Below are positions 60,655-64,000 of a DNA stretch of 64,000 nt, one piece after another. Every line of letters starts with the position of its first letter. Position 1 is the stretch's first letter. The notes under the pieces are model-generated. The model did no database searches, was not told where the DNA came from, and was given only the letters and a program-made list of their open reading frames with translations. Source of the DNA: Synechococcus elongatus PCC 11801 (lineage in GTDB: Bacteria; Cyanobacteriota; Cyanobacteriia; Synechococcales; Synechococcaceae); assembly GCF_003846445.2 (NCBI RefSeq), contig NZ_CP030139.2, positions 2,407,501 to 2,471,500 of the forward strand. The letters are read 5' to 3'. The translations under genes and the position numbers were made by a program.

Positions 60655-61200
60655 CTAAGCGGCTTGCAGCTCATCCAGCTTGGCAAGGACTTCCTTACTG
60701 TGGATTACGGGCCGCACGGCGGTGAAGCTCGCACGCAGCACCCCTTCGGGATCGATGATGTAGGTGTGGCGCAGGCTGAAAGGGGCTAGCCACGAACCGT
60801 AGCGCTTGCTGACTTCGCCTTTGACATCAGCGAGCAGAGGGTAGGACAGCCCTTCGTTCTCCCGGAAACGACTATGGCTGCTGACATCATCGGCACTGAC
60901 TCCGACCACTTGGGCATTGCGTTCGGCGTAGGCCGTCTGATCTTGTTGAAAACGCTGGGCTTCCAGGGTACAGCCGGGCGTTCCATCCTTGGGATAGAAG
61001 TAGAGCACCAGCCACTGACCCCGAAAATCTGCCAGGGAAAGGCGATCGCGCCCGTCATCCGTCGGCAAGGAAAAGTCTGGAGCTGGTTCACCCAGTGGGG
61101 GCTGAGGGCCACCAAGTGCTTGAGCCGATCGCGGGGCTAAAACAAGGGCTGGTAAAGCTAAGAGCGAACTGACGAGTAATTGGCGACGACTAACCGGCAT
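60655..61200 (-). CDS. Peroxiredoxin (PrxQ/Bcp type) with twin-arginine signal, single Cys
   Basis: A thiol peroxidase of 181 residues. The N-terminus MPVSRRQLLVSSLLALPALVLA has S-R-R-x-L-L and a hydrophobic span, a Tat-type signal predicting export to the thylakoid lumen or periplasm. The peroxidatic Cys is C77 in DGTPGCTLEAQRF. In PrxQ a resolving Cys usually lies five residues later (CTxEAC), but here position 82 is Gln, and no other Cys is present in the mature part, so this is a 1-Cys enzyme that needs an external thiol. ATG start. Confidence 0.9.
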   Translation of the reverse strand: MPVSRRQLLVSSLLALPALVLAPRSAQALGGPQPPLGEPAPDFSLPTDDGRDRLSLADFRGQWLVLYFYPKDGTPGCTLEAQRFQQDQTAYAERNAQVVGVSADDVSSHSRFRENEGLSYPLLADVKGEVSKRYGSWLAPFSLRHTYIIDPEGVLRASFTAVRPVIHSKEVLAKLDELQAA

Positions 61201-61295
61201 CTCTCTTCCACTATCTGCGCGATCGCTCTCAGTCTAACGAGGACAAGGGCTGGCCTAGACTGAATGAAATCAACAGTGTGCGTTCGAACGTCCTC

Positions 61296-61499
61296 ATGCC
61301 CGAAATTCAGCTACAAGTACCTGATATGGCCTGTGGTGCCTGCGCTGCAGCGATTGAAACAGCGGTTCAGACCGTCGACCCGCAGGCTCAGGTGCAAACC
61401 GACCCCAGTTCTAAACGCGTCACGGTGACGACCACTTGTCCCGCTGCCAAGATTCAGTCCGCGATCGCGGCTGCTGGCTACCATCCCGAGCTTGCGTAA
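61296..61499 (+). CDS. Atx1-like copper chaperone (HMA domain)
   Basis: A 67-residue heavy-metal-associated domain protein. The start MPEIQLQVPDMACGACAAAIETAV contains the metal site M-x-C-x-x-C (MACGAC), and the end SAIAAAGYHPELA fits the ferredoxin-like fold. In cyanobacteria the Atx1 chaperone hands Cu(I) to the thylakoid P-type ATPases CtaA and PacS for plastocyanin and cytochrome oxidase. ATG at 61296 is preferred over six extra upstream codons. No copper ATPase is in the window. Confidence 0.9.
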   Translation: MPEIQLQVPDMACGACAAAIETAVQTVDPQAQVQTDPSSKRVTVTTTCPAAKIQSAIAAAGYHPELA

Positions 61500-61516
61500 A
61501 GAAATCAGCCAGATGT

Positions 61517-61605
61517 TAAAAGCCTGTGGGGAGTTTCTCAGTAGTCGAAAAAATCTCTGTAACAATGCAGTTAAACGACTAAAAGCCTGTTAAACCACAG
61601 GTTTT
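61517..61605 (+). promoter_or_regulatory. Direct repeats and hairpin immediately upstream of cikA
   Basis: The 11-mer TAAAAGCCTGT occurs at 61517-61527 and again at 61580-61590. The second copy forms the left arm of a hairpin, AAAAGCCTGT (61581-61590) with ACAGGTTTT (61597-61605, one bulged G), ending 4 bases before the cikA ATG. It could act as a terminator remnant, a repressor site or a structure limiting translation. Confidence 0.45.
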
Positions 61606-61609
61606 GCCT

Positions 61610-63865
61610 ATGCTGGCACCCTCTTCAAATTGTTTTTTCGCCAGCCAGCGGCTGACTCCTGAAGGTTTTGCTCAACTACAAGCGATCCTGCAGGATTTTG
61701 TGGCAACCCTGCCCCAAGGGTTTTATTGGGATAGTCGATTGCTCCATGCCCAGCAGAGGGCACAAGTGGGTGATTGTGCGATCGCGATTGCAGCTGGCTT
61801 TCAGTTGTTGTTGTTAGGACGCACGTCTGCTGAGTATAACCAAGCACAATCTCTCAGCGATCCCCATCACGTGAGTGTGCAATTTGGAGCTGATAGCATT
61901 CACCACTACTGTCAGTCGGTGGGCTTGCCTGTCGACTATCAGCCTGTTCTCGATCAACTCAGTGATCTGAGCTTAGATCCAGCACTAGTCAGTCAATTTA
62001 GTAATCTTTTGATTACTGCGATCGCAGCAGATCACATGCTGCCTGCTCCGCAATATCCGGCTGTTTCAGTCTGTCAACCGCTGGAACAAGCCTTGCATTG
62101 GCAAGAAGAACAGGATCGCCTGATCAGCCAAGTTTCAGCGCAAATTCGTCTCAGTCTCGATCTTTCAGAGATTCTAACGACAACAATTCGTGAAATTCGG
62201 CAATTGCTCAATGCCGATCGCACGATTATTTATCAATTTAAGCCAGAGTGCCTCGATGATGGCTTAGACCAGACGTGGCCTCTCTATATTCCCTGCCAGT
62301 CTTACATTACCTATGAGGATCGCCGTAATGATGCCTTGCTCTCAGTACTTGATCCGGCTGTTCAACCAGGATTGCTCATTACAACGGAAGAGTGGCAACG
62401 GTTCCAACGGGGCGAGACAGTTCTAATCGATACGGTTAGTTTCTATCAGGAAAGACTGCCTGAACAGTATGCCTTCTACGAACGGGTTCAGGTGCGATCG
62501 GTCTGTAAGATTCCGATTCTCGTTCAGGGACGAATTTGGGGACTGTTAGTCGCCCACCAATGCCACCAGGATCACCGCTGGCAACCCCGAGAACGGGACA
62601 TTCTTCAGCATCTTGCTGAACATCTTTCGATCGCGATTTATCAGGCACAACTTTATAGCCAGTTGCAAGATCAAACTCAAACGCTAGAAAACCGCGTCCT
62701 TGAAAGAACGCAAGAATTGATTGACGCGTTGGCCCTAGCCCAAGCAGCAAATGCAGCAAAAGGTGAATTCTTGGCAACCATGAGCCATGAATTACGAACA
62801 CCGTTGACTTGCGTGATCGGGATGTCGAGTACTCTCCTGCGGTGGGCTTTTGGTCCCCTAACGGAACGGCAACGAGAATATATCAAAGCGATTCATGATA
62901 GTGGTGAACATCTACTGGAGTTAATCAATGACATCCTCGATCTCTCTCAGATTGAGGCTGGCAAAGCTGCTTTGCAAGTTCGTCCTTTTTCCCTCTCTCG
63001 TCTTGCCACGCAGACGCTCAATACACTCCAAGAAAAAGCGAGACTTGGAGATATTCACCTCCTACTCGATCTACAGCTGAATAATCGCATTGATGTCTTT
63101 CGTGCCGATCCCAAACGTCTGCGGCAAATTCTGATCAATCTCCTCAGTAATGCCGTCAAATTTACCGAGCCCCAAGGGATGGTGTCTCTTCGGGTGTGGC
63201 GTGAAGGCGATCGCGCAGTTTTCCAAGTCAGCGACACAGGCATTGGTATCCCCGAAAGTGAGCAATCCCATCTCTTTCAAAAGTTTCAGCAGCTGGACAC
63301 CTCTATTCGTCGCCAATACGGGGGGACGGGACTGGGCCTCGCTCTAACCAAGCAGCTTGTGGAACTGCACGGCGGCCACATTCAAGTGGAGTCGAGTGTG
63401 GGGCAAGGCAGTACTTTCACAGTTTGGATCCCTGAACAAAGTGTGCCTGCACTGATAGAAGCAGAGCCCTCACTGAGCCATTTGCCCCCTGGTCATGTGC
63501 TGCTCCTCGAGAATGATGAAGAGGCCGCAACGGTTGTCTGCGAAATGTTGACAGCAGCTGGCCTCAAAGTCATCTGGCTGGTGGATGGCAGCACGGCGCT
63601 CGATCAACTTGACCTGCTGCAGCCCATCGTCATTCTGATGGCTTGGCCTGCGCCTGACGAAACTTGCGTGCTGCTCCTCCAGTATTTGCGCGAACATCAA
63701 GCCGATCCTCATCCGCCACTTGTGTTGTTCTTGGGAGAGACACCGGTTGAGCCAGCGCTCACGGAACAGGTTGCAGCGGTCTTGCCCAAGCCACTAGATC
63801 CGCAACTGCTCTTGACAACGCTGCAAAGCCTTTGTGCAACTAGCCTCAAAGAGGGCGATCGCTAG
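61610..63865 (+). CDS. cikA: Circadian input histidine kinase CikA
   Basis: A 751-residue bacteriophytochrome-related kinase that resets the KaiABC clock and, in the output, dephosphorylates RpaA. Order: N-terminal domain (about 1-180); GAF domain without bilin Cys (about 184-340, from VSAQIRLSLDLSEILTTTIREIRQLLN); HisKA with H393 in ATMSHELRTPLTCVIG; HATPase (INLLSNAVKFTEP, DTGIGIPE, GGTGLGLAL); and a pseudo-receiver from about 620 where the phospho-acceptor Asp is missing (PIVILMAWPAPDE). The pseudo-receiver is known to bind oxidised quinones. Identity rests on the close match to remembered S. elongatus CikA, including the H393 position. ATG at 61610. Confidence 0.95.
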   Translation: MLAPSSNCFFASQRLTPEGFAQLQAILQDFVATLPQGFYWDSRLLHAQQRAQVGDCAIAIAAGFQLLLLGRTSAEYNQAQSLSDPHHVSVQFGADSIHHYCQSVGLPVDYQPVLDQLSDLSLDPALVSQFSNLLITAIAADHMLPAPQYPAVSVCQPLEQALHWQEEQDRLISQVSAQIRLSLDLSEILTTTIREIRQLLNADRTIIYQFKPECLDDGLDQTWPLYIPCQSYITYEDRRNDALLSVLDPAVQPGLLITTEEWQRFQRGETVLIDTVSFYQERLPEQYAFYERVQVRSVCKIPILVQGRIWGLLVAHQCHQDHRWQPRERDILQHLAEHLSIAIYQAQLYSQLQDQTQTLENRVLERTQELIDALALAQAANAAKGEFLATMSHELRTPLTCVIGMSSTLLRWAFGPLTERQREYIKAIHDSGEHLLELINDILDLSQIEAGKAALQVRPFSLSRLATQTLNTLQEKARLGDIHLLLDLQLNNRIDVFRADPKRLRQILINLLSNAVKFTEPQGMVSLRVWREGDRAVFQVSDTGIGIPESEQSHLFQKFQQLDTSIRRQYGGTGLGLALTKQLVELHGGHIQVESSVGQGSTFTVWIPEQSVPALIEAEPSLSHLPPGHVLLLENDEEAATVVCEMLTAAGLKVIWLVDGSTALDQLDLLQPIVILMAWPAPDETCVLLLQYLREHQADPHPPLVLFLGETPVEPALTEQVAAVLPKPLDPQLLLTTLQSLCATSLKEGDR

Positions 63866-63990
63866 ATCACTGCTGAGAGGTTGCAACAGTCCCTAACAGA
63901 TCACTCGGGGGATGGGGCCAATGCGAGATAATACGAGAGCTGTCAGCATCGCTCGCTGGCGACGCGCGGCTTGTTTGCGAGGAGATTGCT

Positions 63991-64000
63991 TTGGTCACGT
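63991..64000 (+). CDS. Possible start of the next gene (truncated by the window)
   Basis: The last bases read TTG-GTC-ACG-T, with AGGAG at 63980-63984 six bases upstream, the layout of a start codon. Translation M-V-T would fit the N-terminus of glutamate-1-semialdehyde aminomutase (HemL), which I recall as starting M-V-T, but three residues cannot support an assignment. Confidence 0.3.

Overview
The window reads as chromosomal DNA of a freshwater unicellular cyanobacterium of the Synechococcus elongatus group. The evidence is a photosystem II small subunit (Psb30), tocopherol and phylloquinone pathway genes, ADP-glucose pyrophosphorylase, an NTRC-type thioredoxin reductase, the clock-input proteins LdpA and CikA, and very many copies of the HIP1 octamer GCGATCGC. 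The predicted CikA places its phospho-accepting histidine at residue 393, as in S. elongatus. From memory, however, its N-terminal third differs at many positions from the PCC 7942 protein, so a close relative rather than that exact strain is likely (inference). There is no phage, insertion sequence, CRISPR array or obvious island; this is core genome.

Layout. 1-8.8 kb: 3' part of valS, then purT, psb30, a Cys-cluster protein, a tandem pair of half-size GDT1/UPF0016 transporters, pfkA, a DUF3887 protein, a CocE/NonD hydrolase and a DUF2808 protein. 8.9-13.1 kb: an MPBQ-type methyltransferase convergent with menB, then a LysM/M23 cell-wall peptidase behind a strongly structured leader RNA (candidate c-di-AMP riboswitch), and tRNA-Met. 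13.1-20 kb: TetR regulator, Ser/Thr kinase, HAS-barrel protein and glgC, facing rpe; then a bestrophin-like channel and aat. 20-28.6 kb: mtnD, a solitary ndhD, an MscS channel, mutS2, gltA, sixA. 28.6-36.5 kb: a DUF3352 protein, rhodanese, hrcA, ahcY, DedA, SIMPL and an unusual membrane protein with a PEP/pyruvate-binding-like tail. 36.5-42.8 kb: an SbmA/BacA-like ABC protein, then a tight run of NTRC, ldpA and a Ycf45-type R3H ATPase. 42.9-48.2 kb: ilvD, tRNA-Gln, HAD hydrolase, speE, small membrane protein, DUF3747. 48.4-54.6 kb (minus strand): clpB-secE-nusG-rplK-rplA-rplJ-rplL with an attenuator-like hairpin before rplJ. 54.7-64 kb: gloA, eno, a 37-codon membrane ORF, an MsbA-like ABC exporter, sdhA, a Tat-type peroxiredoxin, an Atx1-like copper chaperone and cikA.

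How genes fit together. Central carbon: pfkA, rpe, eno, gltA, sdhA and glgC link glycolysis, the Calvin cycle, the TCA branch and glycogen. S-adenosylmethionine: ahcY, speE and mtnD cover homocysteine recycling, polyamine synthesis and methionine salvage. Redox and clock: NTRC and LdpA lie side by side, and CikA, whose pseudo-receiver is known to sense quinone state, is about 20 kb away. Protein quality and translation: clpB, hrcA, aat and the L11/L1/L10/L12 operon.

The items most worth checking are the structured leader at 11061-11206, the dyad cluster before glgC, the direct repeat plus hairpin before cikA, the NTRC-ldpA-ycf45 run, the 37-codon ORF after eno, and the membrane/PEP-binding fusion at 35332-36534.
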